From Rhodospirillales bacterium (GTDB lineage Bacteria; Pseudomonadota; Alphaproteobacteria; CACIAM-22H2): a DNA stretch of 22,129 bases. The stretch is taken from contig JACQAF010000021.1 in assembly GCA_016195145.1 (NCBI GenBank), positions 1-22,129 of the forward strand, read 5' to 3'. The translations under genes were made by a program, and so were the position numbers. Numbering within the stretch: the first letter of the stretch is position 1; each line of letters opens with the position of its first letter. The notes beneath the pieces were generated by a model, which had not been told where the DNA came from, did not search any database, and was given only the letters and a program-made list of their open reading frames with translations. This document shows, in pieces, positions 8,298 to 16,383 of the stretch.

Positions 8298-9413
8298 TCA
8301 GCCGCGGGACTCGAAGTCGATCCGCGGATCGACGAGGGTATAGGTGAAATCGCTGACGATCTTCATCGCCAGGCCGAGCAGGGTGAAGAAATAGAGCGTC
8401 GCGAACATGATCGGGTAGTCGCGGTTGATCGCCGCCTCGAAGCCGAGCAGCCCGAGCCCGTCGAGAGTGAAGATGATCTCGATCAGCAGCGCGCCGGTGA
8501 AAAAGATGCTGACAAAGGCGCCGGGGAACCCGGCGATGATCAGCAGCATGGCGTTGCGGAAGACATGACCGTACAGCACCCGACGTTCGGCGAGGCCCTT
8601 GGCGCGGGCGGTGACGACGTATTGCTTGCCGATTTCGTCGAGGAACGAATTCTTGGTCAGCATGGTCAGGCCGGCGAAGCCGCTGATCACCATCGCGGTG
8701 ATCGGCAGAACCATGTGCCAGAGATAGTCGAGAATCTGCCGCCACCACGACAGCTGGGCGAAATTGTCAGAAAACAGCCCGCGCAAGGGGAAGAGATCGA
8801 AAAACCGGCCGCCGGCGAACAGTACGATGAGCAGGATAGCGAACAGGAAGCTCGGGATCGCGTAGCCGAAGATGATCGCTCCGCTCGACCACACATCGAA
8901 CGGCGTGCCGTCGCGCACCGCCTTGCGAATACCGAGCGGGATGGAGATGAGATAGACGAGCAACGTCGTCCACAGGCCGATGGAAATCGACACCGGCATC
9001 TTGTCGAGCACGAGATCGATCACCTTGCGGTCGCGGAAAAACGAGTTGCCGAAATCGAAGACAAGGAACTTGCGCATCATCAGGACGAAACGCTCAAGCG
9101 GCGGCTTGTCGAAGCCGAACTGGATTTCCAGTTCGCGGATGATCGCCGGGTCGATGCCCTGCGCCCCGCGATACTTGCCGGTCGCGTCGCCGCCGGCCCG
9201 CGACTGGCGCTCGTCGCGCCCCTGCTGGCCGGCGAGCTCGCCGCCGCCGCCGCCGAGCCGCGCCGTGGCGTCGATGGCCGTGCCCTTGATGCGGGCGATG
9301 ACAAGGTCGATGGGACCGCCGGGCGCGAACTGGATGATCGCGAAGTTGATCACCATGATCCCGAACAGCGTCGGGATGATCAGCAGCAGGCGCCGGATGA
9401 TGTAGGCGAGCAT
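8298..9413 (-). CDS. yejB: Peptide ABC transporter permease YejB
   Basis: Inner-membrane permease, 371 residues, DppB/OppB-like partner of YejE. It begins MLAYIIRRLLLIIPTLFGIM and continues INFAIIQFAPGGPIDLVIA, the hallmark start of this family. It also has the periplasmic Gly-rich insertion (about residues 53-85) found in YejB proteins before GIDPAIIRELEIQFGFDKP. The body has the LPVSI-like MPVSISIGLWTTLLVYLISI segment, the EAA loop VTARAKGLAERRVLYGHVFRN, and the YejB ending DFTYTLVDPRIDFESRG. Together with YejE it forms the channel. The gene lies 24 bases after yejA and 3 bases before yejE. The ribosome binding site is weak, suggesting coupling to upstream translation. Confidence 0.95.
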   Translation of the reverse strand: MLAYIIRRLLLIIPTLFGIMVINFAIIQFAPGGPIDLVIARIKGTAIDATARLGGGGGELAGQQGRDERQSRAGGDATGKYRGAQGIDPAIIRELEIQFGFDKPPLERFVLMMRKFLVFDFGNSFFRDRKVIDLVLDKMPVSISIGLWTTLLVYLISIPLGIRKAVRDGTPFDVWSSGAIIFGYAIPSFLFAILLIVLFAGGRFFDLFPLRGLFSDNFAQLSWWRQILDYLWHMVLPITAMVISGFAGLTMLTKNSFLDEIGKQYVVTARAKGLAERRVLYGHVFRNAMLLIIAGFPGAFVSIFFTGALLIEIIFTLDGLGLLGFEAAINRDYPIMFATLYFFTLLGLAMKIVSDFTYTLVDPRIDFESRG

Positions 9414-9437
9414 GCGCCGGGTTCCGTTCCCGCCCGC

Positions 9438-11327
9438 CTAGCGCGACCGGCCGCGGCGTTCGCGCAGCGCCGCGTCTTTCTGCGGATCGACCCACCAATA
9501 GGAAACCGCATAGCCCTGCCGGGGCGTGATCGTGGGCCACGAGAACCGGTCCCAATAGGCGACGCGCACCGTCCGCGTATGCCAGTTGGGGACGACGTAA
9601 TGGCCCCATTGCAGGACGCGATCGAGCGCGCGCACGCGGGCGACCAGGCTCTCGCGGTCGGGGGCCGAAATAATCAGATCGATCAGCGCATCGACGGCGG
9701 GGTTGCTGACGCCGATAAGATTGGCGCTACCGACCTCCTTGACCTTGGATGAATGCCAGTAATTGCGCTGCTCGTTGCCGGGCGATTCCGATTGCGGGAT
9801 CGAATCGACGGTCATGTCGAAATCGAATTCGTCCATCCGGCGCTGGTACTGGGCCGTGTCGATGGTGCGGACGCGGGCGGCGATGCCGAGGCGCTTCAGG
9901 TTCTCGACATAGGGCAGGACGACGCGTTCGAATTGCGGGTTGTTGAGCAGGAACTCGAAGCCGAGCTGGTTGCCGGCGGCATCGACCAGCCGGTTATTGT
10001 CCACTCGATAGCCGGCCTCGCGCAGCAGGCGCGTGGCGATGCGCTGGTTTTCGCGCCAATTGCCCGAGCCGTCGGTCTTCGGCGGGTTGTATTCGGCGGT
10101 GAACACCTCGTCGGGAATCTTGCCGCGGAAGGGATCGAGAAGTTTGAGGTCCGCCGGCGACGGCAGGCCGGTGGCCGCCAGCTCGGAATTGTCGAAATAG
10201 CTGCGGGTGCGGGTATAGGCGCCGTGAAACAGATTCTTGTTCGACCACTCGAAATCGAAAGCATAGACCAGCGCCTGGCGCACGCGCGGGTCCTTGAACG
10301 CATCGCGTCGCGTGTTCATGGCGAAACCCTGCATGCCGGAAACCGTGCGCGTCGGAATCTCGACTTTCTTGATCAGGCCCGCGGCGAGGGCCGGGCTTTC
10401 GTACAAGGTCGCCCAGGCGAGAGCCTGGTTCTCGGGCCGGATGTCGTATTCGCCGGCCTTGAACGCTTCCAGCGCCACGGTCTGGTCGCGATAGTAATCG
10501 TAGCGGATGACGTCGAAATTGTTTTTGCCGACATTGACCGGCAGATTGATCGCCCAATAGTCGGGCACCCGGCGCAAGGTGACGAAGCGCCCGGCCTCGA
10601 ACGAATCGATCCGATAGGGGCCGGAGCCGAGCGGCGGTTCGAGCGTCGTCTTCTCGAAATCGCGGCTCTGCCAGTAGGCGCGCGGGAGAACATAAAGTTC
10701 GCTGACGATCAGCGGCAGCTCGTTGTTCTCCTCGCCGGGCGTGAAGGTGAACTTGACCTGGCGCGGCCCGGTTTTCTCCGCCTTCATCACGCCCGCATAA
10801 TAGGAACGGTACGATGGATGCCCTTTGGTCTTCAGCGTCTCGAAGGTCCAGATCACGTCTTCGGGCGTGATCGGACTGCCGTCATGGAAACGCGCCTCGG
10901 GCCGCAGGTTGAAGGCGACCCACGAGCGATCCGCAGGCACTTCGATCGTCTCGCAGACGAGGCAGTAGCGCGTGAACGGCTCGTCGCTCGAACCGGCCAT
11001 CAACTGGTCATAGGTGCTGAGCACCAGCCCGGTCGGCACGCCGCGCAGGATGAAGGTGTTGAAGCTGTCGAAGGTGCCGATGGCATGGAATTTTACGTCG
11101 CCACCCTTGATCGCCTTCGGATCGGCGTAATCGAAATGCCTGAAATCGGGTTTGTATTTGACGTCGCCGTGCATGGCGAAAGCGGGGCCGACATAGACCT
11201 TCGCCGCGCCGCCCGGCGACTGCGCCAGCGCTGGCGCGGCGAGGAGGAGCGCGGCGGCGAACGCCGACCCCCGGATCAGGGCCGAGGCGAAAAACCGACG
11301 GACGGGACGGCGAGGAAAAAAACGCAT
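9438..11327 (-). CDS. yejA: Peptide ABC transporter periplasmic solute-binding protein
   Basis: Periplasmic receptor of the YejABEF importer (SBP family 5), 629 residues. A Sec signal peptide occupies about residues 1-35 (arginine-rich start, hydrophobic core, APALA-Q cleavage). YejA-type landmarks follow: AMHGDVKYKPDFRHFDYADP, the KGGDVKFHAIGTFDSFNTF motif, and the SBP5 block ARFHDGSPITPEDVIWTFETL near 148-168. In E. coli YejABEF brings in peptides and microcin C; the ligand here is not known. The ATG at 11327 has a strong AAGGAG (11338-11333) five bases upstream. It is the first gene of the operon, and a 16-base tandem repeat lies directly before the ribosome binding site. Confidence 0.94.
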   Translation of the reverse strand: MRFFPRRPVRRFFASALIRGSAFAAALLLAAPALAQSPGGAAKVYVGPAFAMHGDVKYKPDFRHFDYADPKAIKGGDVKFHAIGTFDSFNTFILRGVPTGLVLSTYDQLMAGSSDEPFTRYCLVCETIEVPADRSWVAFNLRPEARFHDGSPITPEDVIWTFETLKTKGHPSYRSYYAGVMKAEKTGPRQVKFTFTPGEENNELPLIVSELYVLPRAYWQSRDFEKTTLEPPLGSGPYRIDSFEAGRFVTLRRVPDYWAINLPVNVGKNNFDVIRYDYYRDQTVALEAFKAGEYDIRPENQALAWATLYESPALAAGLIKKVEIPTRTVSGMQGFAMNTRRDAFKDPRVRQALVYAFDFEWSNKNLFHGAYTRTRSYFDNSELAATGLPSPADLKLLDPFRGKIPDEVFTAEYNPPKTDGSGNWRENQRIATRLLREAGYRVDNNRLVDAAGNQLGFEFLLNNPQFERVVLPYVENLKRLGIAARVRTIDTAQYQRRMDEFDFDMTVDSIPQSESPGNEQRNYWHSSKVKEVGSANLIGVSNPAVDALIDLIISAPDRESLVARVRALDRVLQWGHYVVPNWHTRTVRVAYWDRFSWPTITPRQGYAVSYWWVDPQKDAALRERRGRSR

Positions 11328-11338
11328 TGCGGCTCCTT

Positions 11339-11370
11339 GCTTTTACCCGACTGGGTTTTTACCCGGCTGG
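11339..11370 (-). repeat. Two tandem 16-base repeats in front of yejA
   Basis: On the minus strand the leader reads CCAGCCGGGTAAAAAC followed directly by CCAGTCGGGTAAAAGC: two head-to-tail 16-base units with two mismatches. The repeat ends next to the yejA Shine-Dalgarno. One and a half helical turns per unit, in front of a transporter operon, suggests a protein-binding site or an mRNA element, but this is inference. Confidence 0.6.
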
Positions 11371-11421
11371 CTTCGAATTCTCATGCTGGCCGGAAAGCCC
11401 GCCAACGCAGGGGATTTTGGG

Positions 11422-11440
11422 GCCGCGCGCCCGGCGCGGC
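11422..11440 (-). terminator. Possible hairpin terminator after hisN
   Basis: A perfect 7-base-pair stem with a 5-base loop (GCCGCGC / GCGCGGC arms) lies 45 bases beyond the hisN stop and before yejA. There is no T-run after it on either strand, so intrinsic termination is doubtful. Confidence 0.25.
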
Positions 11441-11484
11441 AAGGGGAACGTCGCGGGTGCGGGCTTCTTCTGGCGGGAACGTGA

Positions 11485-12276
11485 TCAGCCGGCGAGGAGG
11501 GGGAGCGCTGCTGCGTGGCAGCGGGCGTCACCGGCGGCCAGCACCCGACCGTCCGATTCGAGGCCGAGCGGCCGGCCCTGCCAGTCGCTGATGGTCCCGC
11601 CCGCCCCCTCGAGTACGGGGACCAGAGCGGCATAATCGTAAACCTTGAGCGAGGCCTCGACGACCAGATCGACGAAGCCGCTGGCGCATAGGCCGTAACC
11701 GTAGCAATCGCTGCCGAAAACCACGAGCTTGGTCGCCCGGCGCAGCGCGTCGAACCGTGCGGTGTCGGTTCCCTCGAACATGTAGGGGGAGGTGGCGCAA
11801 ATGGCGGCCGGGGCCAGCGTTGGGCAGGGGCGGGTGCGCACGGGGGCCGGTTTCCGGCCGGCATATTGATGGGTGGTTGGACGGCCGGCGACGCCGGCCC
11901 AGCGCTCGCCGGCGGCCGAGCAGTCGATCACGCCGAGGATCGGCCGGCCGTCGCGGCACAGGGCGATCAGCGATCCAAAGAGTGGCCGGCCGGTGATGAA
12001 CGACTTGGTGCCGTCGATCGGATCGACGACCCAGACATGGCTCGCCCCCGGCCGGTCGGCGCCGTGCTCCTCGCCGATCACGCCGTGATCGGGGCAGGCC
12101 CTGGCGATCATGTCGCGGATGATCTTTTCCGACTCGCGGTCGGCGACGGTCACCGGCGAGGAATCGTTTTTATCGTCGATGGCGACCGGGGTGCGGAAAT
12201 AACGCCGGGCGACGACCCCGCTGGCGTCGGCCATGGCGAGGGCGAGCGCCAGCCAGGAATCGAGATTGTCGGCCAT
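11485..12276 (-). CDS. hisN: Inositol monophosphatase family, probable histidinol-phosphatase
   Basis: Mg-dependent phosphatase of 263 residues. The metal-binding motifs of the inositol monophosphatase family are all present: GEEHG (68-72), DPIDGT (85-90) and the C-terminal aspartate Asp214 in YDYAALVPVLEGAGG. The family normally has Trp-Asp at that last site; here it is Tyr-Asp, a conservative change. The GRPLFGSLIAL and DWQGRPL segments resemble the alphaproteobacterial proteins assigned as histidinol-phosphatase (HisN, histidine biosynthesis) more than SuhB. The family is broad, however, so the substrate is an inference. It follows the hbd remnant by 23 bases on the same strand and may be read from the etf promoter. 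No clear ribosome binding site precedes the ATG. Confidence 0.82.
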   Translation of the reverse strand: MADNLDSWLALALAMADASGVVARRYFRTPVAIDDKNDSSPVTVADRESEKIIRDMIARACPDHGVIGEEHGADRPGASHVWVVDPIDGTKSFITGRPLFGSLIALCRDGRPILGVIDCSAAGERWAGVAGRPTTHQYAGRKPAPVRTRPCPTLAPAAICATSPYMFEGTDTARFDALRRATKLVVFGSDCYGYGLCASGFVDLVVEASLKVYDYAALVPVLEGAGGTISDWQGRPLGLESDGRVLAAGDARCHAAALPLLAG

Positions 12277-12299
12277 TGGCGGGGGACCGGGCGCGCCGG

Positions 12300-13068
12300 T
12301 CAGCGCGTCGGCACCGGCTTCTCGCCCGAGTAATCGTAGAAACCGCGATTCGATTTGCGGCCGAGCCAGCCCGCCTCGACATATTTGACCAGCAGCGGAC
12401 AGGGCCGGTATTTCGAATCGGCGAGGCCGTCATAGAGCACGTGCATGACGGCAAGGCAGGTGTCGAGGCCGATGAAATCGGCCAGTTCGAGCGGGCCCAT
12501 CGGATGATTGGCGCCGAGGCGCATCGCCGTGTCGATCGATTCGACCGAACCGACTGACGGTAAGCTCGCGGATCGCCTGATAGGTTTCCTCGGCGGTGGC
12601 GATGCCGCGGATCAGCTCGACCAGCTGCATCACCGGCACCGGGTTCATGAAATGCATGCCGATGAATTTGGCCGGCCGGTCGGTCGCGGCGGCGAGGCGG
12701 GTGATCGAAATCGACGAGGTGTTGCTGGCGATCAGGGCGTCGGGCTTGAGCGCCGGACAGAGCTTCTTGAGCACCTCGCGCTTGATCGCCTCGTTCTCGG
12801 TCGCCGCCTCGATGACGAGATCGCAATCCTTGAACACGGCGTAATCGGCGCTGGTCTTGATCCGCTTGCTCGCGGCGTCTCTGTCGGCCTGCTTGATCTT
12901 GCCGCGCGAGACCTGTCGGTCGAGATTGGCGTTGATCGTCGCCAGCGCCTTGGGCAGCGCCTCGGCGACGGCGTCGAGCAACCGCACCTCATAGCCCGAA
13001 AGCGCGCAGACATGGGCGATGCCGTTGCCCATCTGGCCCGCGCCGATGATGCCGATGGTCTTGATCAT
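12300..13068 (-). pseudogene. 3-hydroxybutyryl-CoA dehydrogenase, internal deletion and frameshift
   Basis: NAD-dependent 3-hydroxyacyl-CoA dehydrogenase (Hbd/PaaH-like), normally about 290 residues, converting 3-hydroxybutyryl-CoA and acetoacetyl-CoA. The N-terminal 171 residues are intact: Rossmann GIIGAGQMGNGIAHV (6-20), ASNTSSISIT (114-123), catalytic His139 in GMHFMNPVPVMQLVE, and up to AIRELTV. The frame then becomes nonsense and ends at 12430. The next frame resumes with VGSVESIDTAMRLGANHPMG and a normal C-terminus (LGRKSNRGFYDYSGEKPVPTR region) ending at 12300. About 39 codons, including the PGFIVNR segment with the catalytic Asn, are missing at about 12556. A good ribosome binding site AAGAGG (13080-13075) precedes the ATG. 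The gene sits 54 bases after etfA in an etfB-etfA-hbd order common in alphaproteobacteria. Confidence 0.87.
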
Positions 13069-13122
13069 GAATGGCCTCTTTTTTCCGCGACAGCGATATG
13101 GGGTGGCGTGGGGCGACGGGCG

Positions 13123-14064
<942 letters not shown>

Positions 14065-14065
14065 G

Positions 14066-14815
14066 TCAGATCACCTTCGCTTCGTTCTTCAGCTTGTCGA
14101 CCAGATCGACCACGTCCTTCACCTTGACGCCGGATTTGCGCTTGGGCGGCTCCTCGACCTTGAGCGTGACGAGGCGCGGCGCCGGATCGACGCCGAGCGC
14201 GTCGGGCGCGATCTGCTCGATCGGCTTCTTCTTCGCCTTCATGATGTTGGGCAGCGAGGCGTAGCGCGGCTCGTTGAGGCGCAGATCGGTGGTGATCACC
14301 GCCGGCAGCTTGAGCTCGACCGTCTCCAGCCCGCCATCGACCTCGCGCGTCACCTCGGCCGTGTCGGCCGTCGGCGTCACCTTGGAGGCGAAGGTGCCCT
14401 GCGGCCAGCCGAGCAGGGCGGCGAGCATCTGGCCGGTCTGGTTGCAATCGTCGTCGATCGCCTGCTTGCCGAGGATGACGAGGCGCGGCTTTTCCTTGTC
14501 GATGATCGCCTTCAGGAGCTTGGCGACGGCGAGCGGCTGCAGCTCGGCGTCGGTCAGCACGTGGATGCCGCGATCGGCGCCCATGGCGAGGGCGGTGCGG
14601 ATGGTTTCCTGCGCGCCCTGCGGGCCCATCGACACGGCGATGATTTCGCTCGCCGTCCCTTTTTCCTTGAGGCGCACGGCCTCTTCGATACCGATCTCGT
14701 CGAACGGGTTCATCGACATCTTGACGTTGGCCGTCTCGACCCCCGTCTTGTCGGCCTTGACCCGGATTTTGACGTTGAAATCGACCACCCGTTTGACGGC
14801 GACCAGAACCTTCAT
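14066..14815 (-). CDS. etfB: Electron transfer flavoprotein beta subunit
   Basis: AMP-binding subunit of ETF, forming the heterodimer with EtfA in the cytosol. The 249-residue protein is complete: MKVLVAVKRVVDFNVKIRV start, MNPFDEIGIEEAVRLKEKG (about 35-53), the nucleotide-binding LGKQAIDDDCNQTGQMLAAL (about 114-133), and the beta-ETF signature ELKLPAVITTDLRLNEPRY with PNIMKAKKKPIE near the C-terminus. AGAGG lies four bases before the ATG. It is first in the etfB-etfA-hbd order and has a clear promoter about 110 bases upstream. Confidence 0.97.
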   Translation of the reverse strand: MKVLVAVKRVVDFNVKIRVKADKTGVETANVKMSMNPFDEIGIEEAVRLKEKGTASEIIAVSMGPQGAQETIRTALAMGADRGIHVLTDAELQPLAVAKLLKAIIDKEKPRLVILGKQAIDDDCNQTGQMLAALLGWPQGTFASKVTPTADTAEVTREVDGGLETVELKLPAVITTDLRLNEPRYASLPNIMKAKKKPIEQIAPDALGVDPAPRLVTLKVEEPPKRKSGVKVKDVVDLVDKLKNEAKVI

Positions 14816-14925
14816 CGAACCTCTATCGGGTTGGGGGCGCCGCGCCGGGGCGACGCCCGGGACGACGCTAGGATGCCGCAGAATGGCCCGGAATATGCCG
14901 GTTTCCTTGGCGTTTTCGCAGGCGC

Positions 14926-14954
14926 AACATAGGGCGGTGACGGTTTCGTGTCAA
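14926..14954 (-). promoter_or_regulatory. Sigma70-type promoter of the etfBA operon
   Basis: On the minus strand there is a perfect -35 box TTGACA (14954-14949), a 17-base spacer, and a -10 box TATGTT (14931-14926; four of six consensus bases). It points at etfB, giving a leader of roughly 100 bases. It lies in the gap after the adenosyltransferase stop, so etf can be read independently of the upstream genes. Confidence 0.65.
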
Positions 14955-14972
14955 CGCTCCGGCCGGACGGGG

Positions 14973-15536
14973 TCAGCGGTTCTGGCCGGGCACCCAGAGC
15001 ACGTCTTTTTTTCCCCGCGCGTTGACGAAGCGCGCCAACACGAACAGATGGTCCGATACGCGGTTGGCGTATTTGATCGCCAGCGGGTTGACTGGGCCGG
15101 CGATGGCGAGCTCGGTCATCGCCCGCTCGGCCCGGCGGATGACCGTGCGCGCGAGATGGAGATAGGCCGCCGCCGGCGTGCCGCCGGGCAGGATGAACGA
15201 GTCGAGCGGCTTCAGCTTGGCGTTCATCGCATCGATCTCGGCTTCGAGGCGGTCGATCTGCGCTTGGGCGATGCGCAGCGCCGTCCGGCCCGGCTTGGCC
15301 GCGCCCGGCCGGCACAGATCGGCGCCGAGGTCGAACAGGTCGTTCTGGATGCGCGCCAGCATCGCGTCGGCGGCGCCCTTCGTGTGCAGGCGGGCGAGGC
15401 CGATGGCGGCGTTGGCTTCGTCGACCGTGCCATAGGCGGCGACGCGCAGATCGTGCTTGGGCGTGCGCGTGCCGTCGCCGAGCGAGGTTTCGCCCGCATC
15501 GCCGCCGCGCGTGTAAATCTTGGTGAGCTTGACCAT
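14973..15536 (-). CDS. Cob(I)alamin adenosyltransferase, PduO type
   Basis: Transfers the adenosyl group of ATP to cob(I)alamin, making coenzyme B12 for mutases and similar enzymes. The 187-residue protein starts MVKLTKIYTRGGDAGETSLG, the ATP-binding N-terminal motif of PduO-type enzymes. It has FILPGG (114-119), RRAER (134-138) and the C-terminal NRVSDHLFVLARFVN helix, all characteristic, and is full length. I use the ATG at 15536. The open frame in fact continues upstream without a stop into the barstar remnant, because a deletion has joined them; family members begin at MVKLTKIYT. The only Shine-Dalgarno-like sequence is a weak AGGG. In alphaproteobacteria a small twin-transmembrane (HIG1) gene often precedes it, and its 3' end is still present here. 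Confidence 0.93.
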   Translation of the reverse strand: MVKLTKIYTRGGDAGETSLGDGTRTPKHDLRVAAYGTVDEANAAIGLARLHTKGAADAMLARIQNDLFDLGADLCRPGAAKPGRTALRIAQAQIDRLEAEIDAMNAKLKPLDSFILPGGTPAAAYLHLARTVIRRAERAMTELAIAGPVNPLAIKYANRVSDHLFVLARFVNARGKKDVLWVPGQNR

Positions 15537-15549
15537 GCGTGAACGCGCC

Positions 15550-15630
15550 CTATAGCCGCGTGAGAAGGAAATAGATGACAACCAGCGCAATGGCCACGCC
15601 TTGCGAGGCGACACGCATGCGCCAATTCGC
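15550..15630 (-). pseudogene. 3' remnant of a twin-transmembrane (HIG1-domain) protein gene
   Basis: On the minus strand, in a frame different from the barstar remnant, the DNA reads NWRMRVASQGVAIALVVIYF, then LLTRL and a stop at 15552-15550. An RMR-V-x-x-Q-G turn followed by a single hydrophobic helix is the second half of the small HIG1/twin-transmembrane proteins usually found just before this adenosyltransferase gene. The first helix and the start are absent. The upstream junction falls within about 15622-15634, where barstar-like sequence begins. I infer that one deletion removed the barstar 3' end, the gap between the genes and the 5' half of this gene. Confidence 0.6.
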
Positions 15631-15833
15631 GCGAAATCTGCGCCAAGCCGCGCCTGCACCGCCGCCGAATCGCGCCAGACGATCTCGACCGGGCCGGGGA
15701 TGTCGGTCGTCAGCACATCCCACAGGGCGTCGAGATTGGGCCGGAAATGGGCGGGGAAATGCAGTTCGGCGGCCAGGCGGGCGTATACCGCGTCGAGCGA
15801 GGCGAGACCGGCGTCGAGAACCGCCCGGCTCAT
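15624..15833 (-). pseudogene. Barstar-like ribonuclease inhibitor, 3' end deleted
   Basis: Barstar binds barnase in the cytoplasm and blocks its active site. The 70 residues here match the barstar fold start: MSRAVLDAG, then PNLDALWDVLTTDIPGPVEI with Asp35 and Asp39, the two residues that enter the barnase active site, then VWRDSAAVQARLGADFARI. Barstar is about 90 residues, so the last helix and strand, including the region of barstar Glu76, are missing. From about 15626 the frame continues through a 29-residue nonsense linker directly into the adenosyltransferase, making an unintended 286-residue fusion frame. The start overlaps the RNase stop (ATGA), a tight coupling expected for a toxin and its inhibitor. 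Confidence 0.75.
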
Positions 15834-16273
15834 CGCGGCACCGCGCGGAAGGTCCGGTAGTGGTCGAGGGTGATGAAGATCAGCCCGTCGCTTGACCATA
15901 CAAGGCGCTTCGGCCCGCGCGCGCCGCAGGCGAAATCGAGATCGGCCTCGCGCCAACGCCGGCCGGGAGCCAATGGCAATCGCCCTTCGCGGTTGCCGAA
16001 CGTATCGCCGCCGATGACCCGACCGGGCGCCGCCTGGCAAAGATCCTGCCCCGGACGCCAGCCAGCCGCCGCCGCATCTTTCTTGTTGAGATAACGCAGC
16101 GGCATGGCGCCGGTCGTCCGCAGGGCGGTCACGGTTTCGACGAACCCGGCGACATCGGCAAGGCCGGCTTCGGCAGCGAAGCGGCGAAGCTCGCCGCCGT
16201 CTTGTGCGTGAGCGAGGCCGGTCGTAGCGACCAGAATCAGAAGACAGACAACAAACCGGGCGATCCGCCGCAT
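15830..16273 (-). CDS. Secreted barnase-like guanyl ribonuclease
   Basis: Microbial RNase of the barnase (N1/T1) superfamily that cleaves single-stranded RNA after G. The 147-residue precursor has a Sec signal peptide (MRRIARFVVCLLILVATTGL, then AHAQ, cleavage near 23-24). The catalytic domain aligns with the end of barnase: GRRWREADLDF with Glu109 (barnase Glu73), ARGPKRLVWSSDGLIF with Arg119 and Arg123 (Arg83, Arg87), and LDHYRTF with His138 (His102). All catalytic residues are present, and GDTFGNREGRLP corresponds to the IGGDIFSNREGKLP region. The ATG at 16273 gives a proper signal peptide; earlier in-frame starts do not. It is followed by the barstar-like gene with a 4-base overlap, and is divergent from the peroxiredoxin gene. 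Ribosome binding site weak. Confidence 0.85.
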   Translation of the reverse strand: MRRIARFVVCLLILVATTGLAHAQDGGELRRFAAEAGLADVAGFVETVTALRTTGAMPLRYLNKKDAAAAGWRPGQDLCQAAPGRVIGGDTFGNREGRLPLAPGRRWREADLDFACGARGPKRLVWSSDGLIFITLDHYRTFRAVPR

Positions 16274-16383
16274 GTCACGCACTCGTGATTCGAAAACCGT
16301 CGGGGCGAACTGATCTATAGCAGACCATCCGGCGCGCATACTGCCAACCGAATAATACATCAGCCGAGTCAAACGGAGGATCC

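Noticed and set aside
7377..9752. A 791-codon open frame on the plus strand
   Set aside because: It lies antisense to yejE, yejB and the end of yejA, which are clear family members. Its translation is Arg/Asp/His-rich without any domain, a usual shadow in GC-rich DNA.
9753..11591. A 612-codon open frame on the plus strand
   Set aside because: It is antisense to yejA, whose signal peptide, binding-protein motifs and ribosome binding site are all convincing.
12430..13068. Programmed frameshift as the explanation of the split hbd
   Set aside because: A slip of one base cannot restore the roughly 39 residues that are absent; no slippery heptamer is seen at the junction.
15600..15660. Barstar-adenosyltransferase fusion as a real two-domain protein
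   Set aside because: The barstar part is incomplete and the linker DNA encodes a membrane-protein end in another frame, which points to a deletion scar.
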